The position numbers and the translations under genes were made by a program. 64,000 nucleotides of DNA from positions 62,001 through 126,000 of IMG/VR virus record IMGVR_UViG_3300034062_004313, one strand, 5' to 3'. The DNA comes from a virus. Below, piece after piece: positions 1-7,914 of this stretch. The notes under the pieces are model-generated. The model searched no databases, was not told the DNA's origin, and saw nothing but the letters and a program-made list of their open reading frames with translations. Positions within the stretch are counted from its first letter, which is position 1; the number at the start of each line of letters is the position of its first letter.

Positions 1-42
1 TTCTACTTTAGTAGGTATATAAACTGTTTGTAACTGTTTCAT
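1..42 (-). CDS. Partial small protein, start only
   Basis: An ATG at 42-40 on the minus strand opens a frame that runs off the left edge after 14 codons (MKQLQTVYIPTKVE). It starts 3 nt after the stop of the next minus-strand gene, matching the tight packing of this arm. Nothing can be said of its function. Confidence 0.55.
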   Translation of the reverse strand, partial: MKQLQTVYIPTKVE

Positions 43-44
43 AA

Positions 45-473
45 TTATTGATTTTTTCTATTCCCAAACATAAAACCTACATTAAAACACCAAAAGTATT
101 TAGATGCAGTTATTTCACCAAAACCTCCATACACCTGATAACGAATGCCAAAAACAGGCTTTATCCTTTTTTCCAGTTCATCATTCTTGTTATAAAGAGA
201 TAGTTGCTGAATGCCCATAACAGGGGCAACGTATGATTCTTTTTGCACGTCAATCCAATGAGCGTAATTAACCTTTATACCGGCTGTTTGGTAACCTGTG
301 TAGTTCACTTGATATGTTCCTAATAGAGTTATCCTTTCGTGAAATAATTGCGCAACCCCAACCTCCGCAACGCCCTGCATTCCCCATCCTGTCATACCTA
401 ATGCAATAGCTGCTACTGGTTTTATTTGACCATATGTAGCAGTACTAATTAACAATAATATTAATGTTTTCAT
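45..473 (-). CDS. Predicted secreted, beta-rich protein
   Basis: 142 residues from the ATG at 473, which begins a clear signal peptide (MKTLILLLISTATYGQ, ending in the YGQ typical of Bacteroidetes export signals). A longer frame opens at 539 but adds a charged 22-residue extension ahead of the signal peptide, so I prefer 473. The mature part alternates polar and hydrophobic residues, rich in Gly, Tyr and Val, as in outer-membrane or small beta-barrel proteins. Export suggests action in the host envelope, for example surface modification or superinfection exclusion; that role is inference. Confidence 0.6.
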   Translation of the reverse strand: MKTLILLLISTATYGQIKPVAAIALGMTGWGMQGVAEVGVAQLFHERITLLGTYQVNYTGYQTAGIKVNYAHWIDVQKESYVAPVMGIQQLSLYNKNDELEKRIKPVFGIRYQVYGGFGEITASKYFWCFNVGFMFGNRKNQ

Positions 474-540
474 AATTATAAAAGTGGATTTACTATTTTC
501 TTTTTCTGAATTAAGTTCAAAACTTAGATTATTTTTCATT

Positions 541-683
541 TTCTTTTTTTACAGGGTGGAAATAATGTTTGCCATATAGCCATTAATCCTATGAAACTTT
601 GTCCACAAACCAATACCATATACGTACTATATATGTACGCATAAATTCGTATATTATTATAAATCCTATTATTTTCCAAAACA
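541..683. other. Short gene-free stretch with a GTAC hairpin
   Basis: No convincing ORF in 143 nt. It contains an inverted repeat, CGTAC / GTACG with a 7-nt AT spacer, at about 634-650. It could be a terminator or operator for the flanking minus-strand genes. Confidence 0.3.
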
Positions 684-866
684 TTATTCAAAAATTGCTG
701 TTATTTTACATGGTTCTTTTATACAAAATCTGCATTCGTTTTCAGCTTCTATATAGTTATTATATTTAGTAGCAAATATCCAACCTCTAAATCTTTTTTG
801 ATTACTATCCCAAAAAGCTTGTGTTGGGACAGTTTCTATTACAAAATATTGTTTCATATTCTCCAT
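684..866 (-). CDS. Small hypothetical protein, Cys-containing
   Basis: 60 residues (57 if the second Met, MKQYFVIE, is used). The C-terminus has C-x2-C-x4-C (CRFCIKEPC), which could bind metal. The opening (YFVIETVPTQAFWDS) resembles other short phage proteins of this arm that start with a beta strand such as YFVI or YVIL. No family recognised. Confidence 0.5.
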   Translation of the reverse strand: MENMKQYFVIETVPTQAFWDSNQKRFRGWIFATKYNNYIEAENECRFCIKEPCKITAIFE

Positions 867-936
867 AATTATTCATTAGTAAATATTGTTTCTTAAACTT
901 GTCAATAATTATCATCTTCACATTCAATATTTAGAT

Positions 937-1146
937 TCATAAATCAAAATTGTTTAGTTCAAGTTTATCCCATATGGGACCAGTATAACCGCTTTCTTCT
1001 ACAAATTCATCATAATACTTATTACATTCTTTTTTAGTACCTTCTTTAAGAACTTTAAAACCTTCTCTTTGAGATGCAAAATCTAATTCTGTTTCATCTA
1101 TAAAATGCAGTTGTTGTTGATTATCAAGAATTACGTAGTGATTCAT
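937..1146 (-). CDS. Small acidic hypothetical protein
   Basis: 69 residues, starting MNHYVILDNQQQLHF and rich in Glu and Asp. Its start lies inside the 3' end of the upstream gene (23-nt overlap), so the two are translationally linked. Function unknown. Confidence 0.6.
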   Translation of the reverse strand: MNHYVILDNQQQLHFIDETELDFASQREGFKVLKEGTKKECNKYYDEFVEESGYTGPIWDKLELNNFDL

Positions 1147-1324
1147 TTTCTTTTTCTTTTGGTGTTAGTCTTATTAAAGTTGTATCCCATTTATTACCTT
1201 CTTCATCTTCTACTCTACCAAATAATTTTCCTTTGCTTAATAATTTAACTATAGAAGAGTTGTTATATTCTTTATCTAAAACATAATATTCCCCTACATT
1301 TAAATCTTTACTCCAATCTATCAT
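1124..1324 (-). CDS. Small beta-barrel-like hypothetical protein
   Basis: 66 residues. The pattern GEYYVL - SSIVKLLSKGKLFGRVEDEEGN - W-TTLIRL is a series of short beta strands, as in SH3-like or KOW-like small barrels that bind nucleic acid or protein; this is a fold guess from pattern only. Its start codon overlaps the stop of the gene upstream as ATGA (1321-1324). Confidence 0.6.
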   Translation of the reverse strand: MIDWSKDLNVGEYYVLDKEYNNSSIVKLLSKGKLFGRVEDEEGNKWDTTLIRLTPKEKENESLRNS

Positions 1325-1485
1325 GTATTATATCTTGATGGTAATCTAAGAGCTTCAAGTTCATATTTAATAAGAGCATCTTTATCTAATTTAAAAATTA
1401 AATCAGCAATATATTCTCTTATTTTTAAATAACCTATAATTTCTGGATTATCAGAAACATTAGCCCAATTAATTTCTATTTGCAT
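1321..1485 (-). CDS. 54-residue hypothetical protein
   Basis: Minus-strand ATG at 1485, stop TCA complement at 1321-1323. The product, from MQIEINWANVSDNPEIIG to LRLPSRYNT, has a predicted central helix (YLKIREYIADLIFKLDKDAL). It is supported by context: its start overlaps the end of the upstream gene (stop at 1476) and its stop overlaps the next start as ATGA, so it fills the gap in an unbroken chain of coupled genes. Confidence 0.65.
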   Translation of the reverse strand: MQIEINWANVSDNPEIIGYLKIREYIADLIFKLDKDALIKYELEALRLPSRYNT

Positions 1486-1730
1486 AGTGGATTATTATAC
1501 TGTTTACGAATAAGAGAATCGGGAAAACATTCAATCATAGCTTTCTTCCATGCAGTTTTCATAGAGTATATTTTATTTCTTTCTTCTATACTCTTCTTAA
1601 ATACACTCCTATCTATAGGTTCTTTATATCCTTTATTAATTTCCTTAAATAATTGCTCCCTTTTTTGAAGAGCATTTGCAATATCATTATTATCTTTAAA
1701 AATGCTATGTTCTGTTAATGTAGTTACCAT
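1476..1730 (-). CDS. Small basic helical hypothetical protein
   Basis: 84 residues, mostly charged helix (ALQKREQLFKEINKGYKE, FKKSIEERNKIYS). The plus-strand frame on the same DNA is a shadow. It overlaps both neighbours by a few nucleotides, consistent with one coupled operon. Function unknown. Confidence 0.6.
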   Translation of the reverse strand: MVTTLTEHSIFKDNNDIANALQKREQLFKEINKGYKEPIDRSVFKKSIEERNKIYSMKTAWKKAMIECFPDSLIRKQYNNPLCK

Positions 1731-1909
1731 ACTATAAATGTTTCTTTTTTAGAATTTTTTAATAATTTATGATTATTATCCCATACAGGATTCTTATTAC
1801 CATCAATGAATACAGATGGTATCATAGTTGTTCGTATACCTTTTGGTACTAAATCAGAGTTTTTAGGCTCTGATTTAGTATTAAAGATAGATTTTATTAG
1901 TTTTAACAT
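1724..1909 (-). CDS. Small hypothetical protein
   Basis: 61 residues with a basic N-terminus (MLKLIKSIF) and a Trp-terminated C-terminus (ETFIVW). It overlaps the upstream gene by 7 nt and the downstream gene by 7 nt. No motif recognised. Confidence 0.55.
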   Translation of the reverse strand: MLKLIKSIFNTKSEPKNSDLVPKGIRTTMIPSVFIDGNKNPVWDNNHKLLKNSKKETFIVW

Positions 1910-2190
1910 AAATTAAATGTTTTAGCCAAAATTAAATCTATATCTTTTTTTGAAGACTTTGGATTTAAGATGTAATTAATAAAATTCTCTGACTTACGTT
2001 CAATTTCTTTTTCATTTTTCCAAGCAGGATGAATATCATTCAAATTACCTTCTAACAATTCATTTCTTTGAGAACGAAGTTCCTGCTGAAACTTTTCAGC
2101 CCTACGAGTTTGTGAAATACTTAATTGATTTGCTTTACAGCTAAATACTTTTGTACCGAAATTTTGATAAATTTTTGATGGAATTTGCAT
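1903..2190 (-). CDS. Small basic hypothetical protein
   Basis: 95 residues with a strongly charged central helix (SQTRRAEKFQQELRSQRNELLEG) and a second helix (WKNEKEIERKSENFINYIL). The helix style resembles the gene at 1476-1730, so the two may be distant relatives. Function unknown. Confidence 0.55.
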   Translation of the reverse strand: MQIPSKIYQNFGTKVFSCKANQLSISQTRRAEKFQQELRSQRNELLEGNLNDIHPAWKNEKEIERKSENFINYILNPKSSKKDIDLILAKTFNLC

Positions 2191-2195
2191 AAAAT

Positions 2196-3080
2196 TTAAT
2201 TTAATTTATTTAAAACTTTGTTAATTGTTTCTAAAGATACACTCCAACGATGACTACTTGTTACATCTTTAGCTCCACATCCTAATACAACATCAGCTTT
2301 AGAATGCTCTGCTACAATCTTTGCAGATTTCCAAAAATCATTAAAAAATACATGTCCATCAATAATTGTTGCTCCATTTGCTATGATTATTTCATATTTG
2401 CTGTTGTCAAGCATTATCTTGTCATCTTCATAAACAGGTTCGAACCACAAGTCTAACACTCCTGCTTCTGTTAATTTTTCAATGTAATATTCATTAGGAT
2501 TATTTATCATTATTTCAGCAAATGATTTGTCCTTATTCCAATTTACATTTACATTTACTATATTTTCACAAGCAATTCTGTATTGAGTCTTAACTAACTT
2601 ATAACCAATAATTTTTTTCATGTTTATTTCTTTTAATACGTATTTTTTGAATTGTTCCATTGTGATTTTAACATATTCTTTATCTATATTTTTACTATGA
2701 GAATGATATCTTTTATCTGAATCATAAGCATTATCTGGATAAGATATGAAATAATCACTATGGTCTTTTGTCCAATTCTTAATAATTTCTAAATTTTCTT
2801 CTGTTTCAGGACATACATACCATTTTTCAGGTAATACATATCCATTTACACATTCATTCCAATGTTCTAATGTGATTATAGTAGGATTATTATTAAATCT
2901 CATTATATCATAATCTGAATTAGTACCACCCCATTTAGTATTTCCGTCATATCCATAATAATATAAATAATCACAACCTCTCCAAAGTGAATCATATTCA
3001 TCAGATAACCACTCTATATATTTTTTCCATAAAGGATTTTCTTCATTTTGTTGTATTACAAAGTATTTAGGTAGTTCCAT
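2196..3080 (-). CDS. Two-part hypothetical phage protein
   Basis: 294 residues. The N-terminal part (about 1-150) is Tyr- and Trp-rich and ends in VKITMEQFKKYVLKE, a segment that recurs in modified form in the gene at 4690-5838 (YKEISIKQFRNKYLTLKK). An internal Met then opens an unrelated-looking C-terminal part (MKKIIGYKLVKTQYR onwards) ending in a predicted alpha/beta region (YEIIIANGATIIDGHVFF). This looks like a fusion of two small phage proteins. No enzymatic motif is visible. Confidence 0.65.
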   Translation of the reverse strand: MELPKYFVIQQNEENPLWKKYIEWLSDEYDSLWRGCDYLYYYGYDGNTKWGGTNSDYDIMRFNNNPTIITLEHWNECVNGYVLPEKWYVCPETEENLEIIKNWTKDHSDYFISYPDNAYDSDKRYHSHSKNIDKEYVKITMEQFKKYVLKEINMKKIIGYKLVKTQYRIACENIVNVNVNWNKDKSFAEIMINNPNEYYIEKLTEAGVLDLWFEPVYEDDKIMLDNSKYEIIIANGATIIDGHVFFNDFWKSAKIVAEHSKADVVLGCGAKDVTSSHRWSVSLETINKVLNKLN

Positions 3081-3357
3081 AATTTAAATTTAATTGTATG
3101 CTTTTAATTTGTTTATTTAACTGAACCATTTTCCATCTACGTACTGATATTTGAAGCTTATTAATATAATTATATAATCCATCAAAATCTTTCGATTGTC
3201 CTACGTAATACCAAGTGTTCTTAATAAGTTTTCTATATGGTTCTTTAATATAATTTGCTAAAGCATATTCCTTTGGTAATGGAAAGGTAGCTCTATAATG
3301 AGATAATTTACCATTATCGTAAAGAATTGTCTGAATACATTTTGTTTGTACTGTCAT
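3067..3357 (-). CDS. Small basic hypothetical protein
   Basis: 96 residues with many Lys, Arg and Tyr. The segment NTWYYVGQSKDFDGLYNYINKL is followed by a basic stretch (ISVRRWKMVQLNKQIKS) that might bind nucleic acid. Its end overlaps the start of the next gene downstream by 14 nt. Confidence 0.55.
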   Translation of the reverse strand: MTVQTKCIQTILYDNGKLSHYRATFPLPKEYALANYIKEPYRKLIKNTWYYVGQSKDFDGLYNYINKLQISVRRWKMVQLNKQIKSIQLNLNYGTT

Positions 3358-3776
3358 AACTTTTTGTGGATTAAAATAATTTCACATTTTTGTTTAAGTT
3401 CTCTTAACAAATCAACTTCCATATCTAATAAAGGAAGTATAGTGTGATTTGTAATATACAAATAGATGTAAATATGCTTGGCTTTTCGAATACGAATGTC
3501 ATATACACCAGATGTTTTTAAATAATCTTTATATTTCTTATTTAAATAATCTTTTATATAGTGATTAAAATACCACTCTTCTTCATTAAACCATTTTAAA
3601 AATTTATCTTTCCATTCTTCAATATATTCTTCATATGTATCACATTTAGACTTTCTAAACATAAATGGTATATAAAAGAATATCATTGAGAATTTTAACG
3701 GTTCGTATTTCTGCTTTATACATAATATAATGTTAAATGTTATGTATAAAATCAATATTATTTTTAAAAATGTCAT
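3354..3776 (-). CDS. Hypothetical protein with N-terminal membrane helix
   Basis: 140 residues. The first ~20 (FLKIILILYITFNIILCI) form one membrane-spanning helix. A Trp- and Glu-rich cytoplasmic-looking region follows (YEEYIEEWKDKFLKWFNEEEW), then a basic beta-rich tail. It may be an inner-membrane protein acting early in infection; function unknown. Stop and downstream start overlap by 4 nt. Confidence 0.6.
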   Translation of the reverse strand: MTFLKIILILYITFNIILCIKQKYEPLKFSMIFFYIPFMFRKSKCDTYEEYIEEWKDKFLKWFNEEEWYFNHYIKDYLNKKYKDYLKTSGVYDIRIRKAKHIYIYLYITNHTILPLLDMEVDLLRELKQKCEIILIHKKL

Positions 3777-3795
3777 AAAATAGTTTTAGTGGAAA

Positions 3796-3836
3796 TGTAA
3801 AGAGAGTAGGATATTTCACCTACTCTCCAATTTAAT
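3796..3836 (-). promoter_or_regulatory. Strong intergenic hairpin
   Basis: On the minus strand GAGAGTAGG and CCTACTCTC form a 9-bp stem with a 7-nt AT-rich loop, about 20-45 nt upstream of the gene starting at 3776. The U run after it is weak, so it may be an RNA-processing or translation-control hairpin rather than a terminator. Confidence 0.5.
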
Positions 3837-3864
3837 TATTTTGAAAGCATAGCTTCCAATTCTT

Positions 3865-4224
3865 TCATAGCCATTCTTTTAATATACTAATACGTTTGTT
3901 AATAAGTTCAATTACTTCATCTTTTGATTCTGCATAATATGGAGCTTTAAACCAAAAAGGTATCTGCGGATTGTCTATATTTCCCTGACTATCACAAACT
4001 TTAAAGTCATTTATTAAATCTTGTATAGTATAATTTTTTTCAAAACCTTCCATCATTTTACAAACTCCAAAATCAGCATTATGAACTCGTAGTATCTCTT
4101 TAATATCAAAAAGATTCTCTTCAAATTTAATAAGTTTTAAAACTTTCAAATACTTATTAATTGTTATTTTAGCAAATTTCTTATACTTCTTTCTTGTGAA
4201 GTATAAATTAATTTTCGAGTACAT
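3865..4224 (-). CDS. Hypothetical protein
   Basis: 119 residues with a basic N-terminus (KINLYFTRKKYKKFAK), a Cys-containing middle (FGVCKMMEGF) and a helical end (VIELINKRISILKEWL). The start overlaps the stop of the upstream gene by one base. No family recognised. Confidence 0.55.
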   Translation of the reverse strand: MYSKINLYFTRKKYKKFAKITINKYLKVLKLIKFEENLFDIKEILRVHNADFGVCKMMEGFEKNYTIQDLINDFKVCDSQGNIDNPQIPFWFKAPYYAESKDEVIELINKRISILKEWL

Positions 4225-4610
4225 TATATACGAGATTTTAAAGTTAATAATTCTTTTTGAATACGTTTGGTATCAGATTCTGTTAAAGGAATATCATTAC
4301 CTGTAGTTACTGCTGTTAATTTAGCAGTTCCTTTTTCTGTTTTAAATCCAGATTTTAACTGATTTTCTAAACGGTTGATTACTTTAACTCTACGTTGAAT
4401 TGTTCTCTTATCTTTAGGATAGTTAATTACTGCTTGAACCTTAACATCACTCTTAACTCTTTTGCTTTCTTCAAGCTTATTAAGCCAATTAACTGTTTCT
4501 TGCAATCGTGTAGATTGTGCAGATGAACCGCCTGTTTGAGCTTTTCGAGCTTGGTTACGTGTTAAACCACCCCTTGCATCTCTAATTTTTTGCCTATTGC
4601 TATGTGCCAT
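4224..4610 (-). CDS. Highly basic hypothetical protein
   Basis: 128 residues, very rich in Lys, Arg, Thr and Gln. The N-terminus (SNRQKIRDARGGLTRNQARKAQTGG) is low-complexity and positively charged, and the middle has RTIQRRVKVINRLENQLKSG. A nucleic-acid-binding role is plausible from charge alone. It is the last gene before the hairpin terminator at 4662. Confidence 0.55.
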   Translation of the reverse strand: MAHSNRQKIRDARGGLTRNQARKAQTGGSSAQSTRLQETVNWLNKLEESKRVKSDVKVQAVINYPKDKRTIQRRVKVINRLENQLKSGFKTEKGTAKLTAVTTGNDIPLTESDTKRIQKELLTLKSRI

Positions 4611-4649
4611 TTTATTTGTTTTACGTCCATTGTAATATTACAACTTCTT

Positions 4650-4682
4650 TCGTTAAAAATGGGTGGAGTATATACTCCACCT
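4650..4682 (-). terminator. Perfect 10-bp palindrome, probable terminator
   Basis: GGTGGAGTAT / ATACTCCACC at 4662-4681 is a perfect inverted repeat. On the minus strand it is followed by CATTTTTAAC. It sits between the genes at 4690-5838 and 4224-4610, so it likely ends or attenuates the upstream transcript. Confidence 0.65.
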
Positions 4683-4689
4683 TTATCTT

Positions 4690-5838
4690 TCAATATGAAA
4701 TTACTTCTGTTATGTAATCAATATAATTATCAGCACTGAATATTATAAACTTACCCTTTTGTTCAAATGTGCTATAAAGAGAATGTGGTCCATCTTTTTG
4801 AAATCCACCAACATTTATAAAATGTGGAGTTTTAAAGAAAACAATATTAAATTCTTCATTCATATCTATATCCTTTGAAGAATTACAATGTGAACCTGTA
4901 TACTTTATTTTAACTACACTTCCTGTTTTTAATTTATCATAATCAATAATAGATTTATTATATTCTTCAATTTCTTCGGGAGTAGCAAGTCTAAAACAAT
5001 TAGAATAATTGATGTAACCAATTATACAAAAACCATCATTTAACTTTAAATATTTTTCATCTTGTTCTATTTTATACACTTGTCCTACAATAGGTGAACA
5101 CATATTCGGTTTTTTAATGCAATATAGATAATCACCTATTTTAAATTTAAAATTATTTCTCTCTCCAAATATCTCATCTAAAAGAATACATTGGTCTTTA
5201 TTTGCTACTTCATATCCAGCATCAAGTTCTTGTTGAGTGAATGTAATGTTCTGAAATACATCTACTCTACTTAAATATTCTGCTACCTTCTTCTTCCATC
5301 CACAACTATTACTTATACTTGCATGGATACGAATAACATCTTGTATAGGAACTGTTAATTTTTGCATTGTTTCTTTTTTTAATGTTAAATATTTATTTCT
5401 GAATTGTTTTATTGAAATTTCTTTATATCCCGGTTGTATTTTATTGTAACAATAATCTTCTGTATGACTAACAGGGGGAAAATGAGCATATAAACCTAAA
5501 TCTTCATTCCAATTTCCACTATTATTTCCTATTAATTCTATTATGTAATCTGCTACTTCTTGAAGATGTATAACACACAATTTTTCAGGAAATACTTCTA
5601 TACCACAATATTCAAGGAATATATCTTTATCCCATGTTTCAAATATAGTTCTATTATAATCTGATTTCATATAAGTAAATGATAATAATTTATCACGTTC
5701 ATTATAATTATTTACTAAATACTCCCGATTTGTTTTATTTATATCTTTATATTCTTCTTCAAATCCATTTTCAAGAAGAACATCTCTAATTTCATTATAT
5801 TGCTCCTTAGAGCATTTCATAGCGATTGGTTTTATCAT
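4690..5838 (-). CDS. Large hypothetical phage protein
   Basis: 382 residues, the largest gene of the left arm. Residues around 120-155 (NKIQPGYKEISIKQFRNKYL) repeat the motif of the 2196-3080 gene. After an internal Met (MQKLTVPIQDVIRIHAS) comes a region on helical repeats (WKKKVAEYLSRVDVFQNITFTQQEL). The last third is beta-rich (FKFKIGDYLYCIKKP, KTGSVVKIKYTGSH), perhaps two small barrels. No catalytic motif is evident. It overlaps its upstream neighbour by 4 nt. Confidence 0.65.
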   Translation of the reverse strand: MIKPIAMKCSKEQYNEIRDVLLENGFEEEYKDINKTNREYLVNNYNERDKLLSFTYMKSDYNRTIFETWDKDIFLEYCGIEVFPEKLCVIHLQEVADYIIELIGNNSGNWNEDLGLYAHFPPVSHTEDYCYNKIQPGYKEISIKQFRNKYLTLKKETMQKLTVPIQDVIRIHASISNSCGWKKKVAEYLSRVDVFQNITFTQQELDAGYEVANKDQCILLDEIFGERNNFKFKIGDYLYCIKKPNMCSPIVGQVYKIEQDEKYLKLNDGFCIIGYINYSNCFRLATPEEIEEYNKSIIDYDKLKTGSVVKIKYTGSHCNSSKDIDMNEEFNIVFFKTPHFINVGGFQKDGPHSLYSTFEQKGKFIIFSADNYIDYITEVISY

Positions 5839-6110
5839 CTTATTTGTACTTTTGGTATGTCATTAATATCTTTACAAATTATAGGCTCTGCAAATTCTCT
5901 TTTAATTTGATAACCTATTTCTCTGAAAAGTGGTATAAATTCTGTCATAGCACATGTTGTTGCCATTTCTAAAGAATTATACCCTAATGTTCTATGACCT
6001 GCATTGTAATAGTAATCACTAAAATTTAAATCAGCAATATCTAAAAGATATACAATAGGGTGATATGTTTTTCTATCTTCAAGATATATTATTTTAAATA
6101 ATGCTTTCAT
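5835..6110 (-). CDS. Small hypothetical protein
   Basis: 91 residues, start MKALFKIIYLEDRKTYHP. Gly- and Tyr-rich middle (FSDYYYNAGHRTLGYNSLEMA). It overlaps the gene upstream by 4 nt (ATGA) and the gene downstream by 4 nt, so translation is coupled. Function unknown. Confidence 0.6.
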   Translation of the reverse strand: MKALFKIIYLEDRKTYHPIVYLLDIADLNFSDYYYNAGHRTLGYNSLEMATTCAMTEFIPLFREIGYQIKREFAEPIICKDINDIPKVQIR

Positions 6111-6454
6111 AATTGTTTTGTGTTTTCTATTTCAAATACGGATTCAAGAAACCATTCTTTATTAAGACTATCGGGAAGTGTTATTATATATCCCTTTTCA
6201 ACATCTTCTGATTCTTCTGGTTCTTTATAGAACATTGTGAATTCAATTTCACATGGGTCATCACCATTATCAAGAAGATTTAAGAAGTCTACTATACGTT
6301 CTTCAGGAATAAATACTTTCTTTCTTAATGATAAGAGTAATTCATCTACAGTTGGACCCACTTTATCATATTTCTTAGATTTTTCCCAATCTTTTTTAAT
6401 CTTTTTTGGATTAGTTTCATCTAAGTATTTCTCTAATTCTTCAAACATGTTCAT
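6107..6454 (-). CDS. Acidic hypothetical protein
   Basis: 115 residues (113 if the second Met is the start). Glu- and Asp-rich throughout, with EEPEESEDVEKG in the C-terminal half. The plus-strand frame over the same DNA is a shadow. No family recognised. Confidence 0.6.
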   Translation of the reverse strand: MNMFEELEKYLDETNPKKIKKDWEKSKKYDKVGPTVDELLLSLRKKVFIPEERIVDFLNLLDNGDDPCEIEFTMFYKEPEESEDVEKGYIITLPDSLNKEWFLESVFEIENTKQL

Positions 6455-6656
6455 TTAAATCAAGTTTAACTTTTTCCATTAGTAATATGATTTCTTTCAT
6501 TTCATCTATTGTAATATCAAAGAAATTTTCATCTTCATAATTAAATATAACTCCAATTGGAGTTTTCTCTATATCTCCTAATATTACATCTTTAGATTTA
6601 GAATAAACATAATAACGCTCAAGAAAGTCATTATAATAAAAAGGTTTTAATTCCAT
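6441..6656 (-). CDS. Small hypothetical protein
   Basis: 71 residues with a Tyr-rich N-terminus (ELKPFYYNDFLERYYVYS), a beta hairpin-like middle and a C-terminal helix (IDEMKEIILLMEKVKLDL). It overlaps the next gene by 14 nt. Unknown role. Confidence 0.55.
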   Translation of the reverse strand: MELKPFYYNDFLERYYVYSKSKDVILGDIEKTPIGVIFNYEDENFFDITIDEMKEIILLMEKVKLDLNEHV

Positions 6657-6668
6657 AATAATATTGTT

Positions 6669-6953
6669 TCATAATGGTAAAACTTTAATTTTATCCCATT
6701 CATCAATGATAACTGGTCTTAGTAAAGGGTGCAATGCTCTCATATATTTTAAATGAGGAGGTGTTATTAATTCTTCTGGAGTTGGTTGAGTTTCCCACCT
6801 TTTAATTTCTTCTAAAGAAGCAGGTGTTATGTTCTCTTTTACCATACGTTTAAGTGTATGATATCCAGTACATTGTTTATCTTCTGATAAACGAGGTTCG
6901 TAAAGCCCATCACAATATTTGTGACAGAATTCATTAAATGTTTTCGGTTTCAT
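6669..6953 (-). CDS. Small Cys/His-containing hypothetical protein
   Basis: 94 residues. The N-terminus FCHKYCDGLYEP has Cys and His spaced as in metal-binding proteins but lacks a clear second pair. A Pro-rich linker (ETQPTPEELITPPH) leads to a Leu-rich C-terminus. Its start lies 20 nt inside the upstream gene. Confidence 0.55.
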   Translation of the reverse strand: MKPKTFNEFCHKYCDGLYEPRLSEDKQCTGYHTLKRMVKENITPASLEEIKRWETQPTPEELITPPHLKYMRALHPLLRPVIIDEWDKIKVLPL

Positions 6954-7239
6954 TGTAATGTTTTGAGATTTTTAATACATTTATGAAACATTCCATAGCT
7001 TCTATGTTATTTTGATTAAAATTTTCATAGGATTTAATAACTTGTTGTTTGTCATTTATTAAAACCAAGTCACTAATATTTTCCCCTTTAACTACAAAAA
7101 CCATGTGATTTTCAAGCTTTGGTAAATTAACTTTTTGTTGATTCTCCAAAATCATTTTGAAATAAGGGTCAACATACCACATAGTCACTCCATTATTAAA
7201 ATCTGGTTTTGTATTTTCGAAATCTATAAGTTTCCACAT
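6934..7239 (-). CDS. Small hypothetical protein
   Basis: 101 residues. A beta-rich middle (HMVFVVKGENISDLVLIND) is flanked by helices. It is preceded by the hairpin element at 7254-7300. No family recognised. Confidence 0.55.
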   Translation of the reverse strand: MWKLIDFENTKPDFNNGVTMWYVDPYFKMILENQQKVNLPKLENHMVFVVKGENISDLVLINDKQQVIKSYENFNQNNIEAMECFINVLKISKHYNETENI

Positions 7240-7253
7240 AACGTAGTTTTATG

Positions 7254-7300
7254 AAAGAACAGGTACTAAGTCATAAGACTGTTCCCCGTTCCACCAATGA
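7254..7300 (-). promoter_or_regulatory. Hairpin element, copy 1 (ACTTAGTAC type)
   Basis: On the minus strand the segment begins ATTGGTGGAAC, contains GAACAG paired with CTGTTC around ACTTAGTAC, and ends about 15 nt before the start codon at 7239. A second copy with the same order and shared ACTTAGTAC core lies at 11,006-11,050. Probably a 5' UTR control hairpin. Confidence 0.5.
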
Positions 7301-7301
7301 T

Positions 7302-7409
7302 TTAAAATAATATTAATAATACGGTTATCATACCTATTAAAACCTTTACAACATCTTGTTCTGTAAAGACTTTTAATAATTTTCCTGTCGGTGATACAAA
7401 ATAGGTCAT
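7302..7409 (-). CDS. 35-residue membrane peptide
   Basis: Minus-strand ATG at 7409. The product starts MTYFVSPTGKLLKVFTEQ and ends in one membrane helix (VLIGMITVLLILF). It fits exactly between the gene ending at 7416 and the hairpin element. Tiny membrane proteins are common in phage early regions; role unknown. Confidence 0.5.
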   Translation of the reverse strand: MTYFVSPTGKLLKVFTEQDVVKVLIGMITVLLILF

Positions 7410-7415
7410 AAATAA

Positions 7416-7727
7416 TTATTTATAAATAAATAAAAACATCCATGCTCCTAATAGTAATAACCAAGGAGATAATATAGTTATAATTGATTTTTCATACTTA
7501 TTTCTATATTCATCTTTAATATCAGTAATATAACTATGTACAAAACAATGTACAAAAAACGCTATACCAGTATATTGATACCAAGTTAATTTTGGAAAAT
7601 CAGGAAATATTGGTAATATATACCAATCTGCAATAATAGTTGTTACATAACCCCATGAAAATGCTCCGTATATTACAAATACGAAAACAATAAAAGCTGC
7701 CGCTATAAATTTTAATAAGTCTTTCAT
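7416..7727 (-). CDS. Three-helix membrane protein
   Basis: 103 residues from the ATG at 7727 (MKDLLKFIAAAFIVFVFVIYGAF); a longer frame from 7772 adds a segment without membrane character. Three hydrophobic helices: about 5-22, 46-64 and 82-101 (IITILSPWLLLLGAWMFLFI). Likely an inner-membrane protein. The pseudoknot-like element at 7791-7820 lies about 65 nt upstream of this start. Confidence 0.6.
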   Translation of the reverse strand: MKDLLKFIAAAFIVFVFVIYGAFSWGYVTTIIADWYILPIFPDFPKLTWYQYTGIAFFVHCFVHSYITDIKDEYRNKYEKSIITILSPWLLLLGAWMFLFIYK

Positions 7728-7790
7728 AAAAATTAATTGAAGGTGGAAAATATGCCACGTTTTTAGTACCACAAAACAGTGCTTAAAAGT

Positions 7791-7820
7791 GTAACCTTTT
7801 GGTGGGTTGGTTACTACCCC
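7791..7820 (-). promoter_or_regulatory. Candidate H-type pseudoknot, copy 1
   Basis: Minus-strand RNA: GGGT - A - GTAACC - A - ACCC - ACCAAAA - GGTTAC. GGGT pairs with ACCC and GTAACC with GGTTAC in interleaved order, giving a compact pseudoknot with an A-rich third loop. A copy with the same segment lengths and compensating base changes lies at 18,400-18,429. It lies in the leader of the membrane-protein gene starting at 7727. Confidence 0.6.
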
Positions 7821-7832
7821 AAGAATTAATAG

Positions 7833-7904
7833 CTATTTCTTTTTTAAAGCATTTTTAATTTGCTCTAAAGTATAGCATCTTATACCATTAATCCAGAAAT
7901 ACAT
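7833..7904 (-). CDS. Possible 23-residue peptide
   Basis: Short minus-strand frame from the ATG at 7904 (MYFWINGIRCYTLEQIKNAL). It sits just upstream of the pseudoknot element. It could be a real tiny gene or chance. Confidence 0.25.
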   Translation of the reverse strand: MYFWINGIRCYTLEQIKNALKKK

Positions 7905-7914
7905 ATGTTTTATT

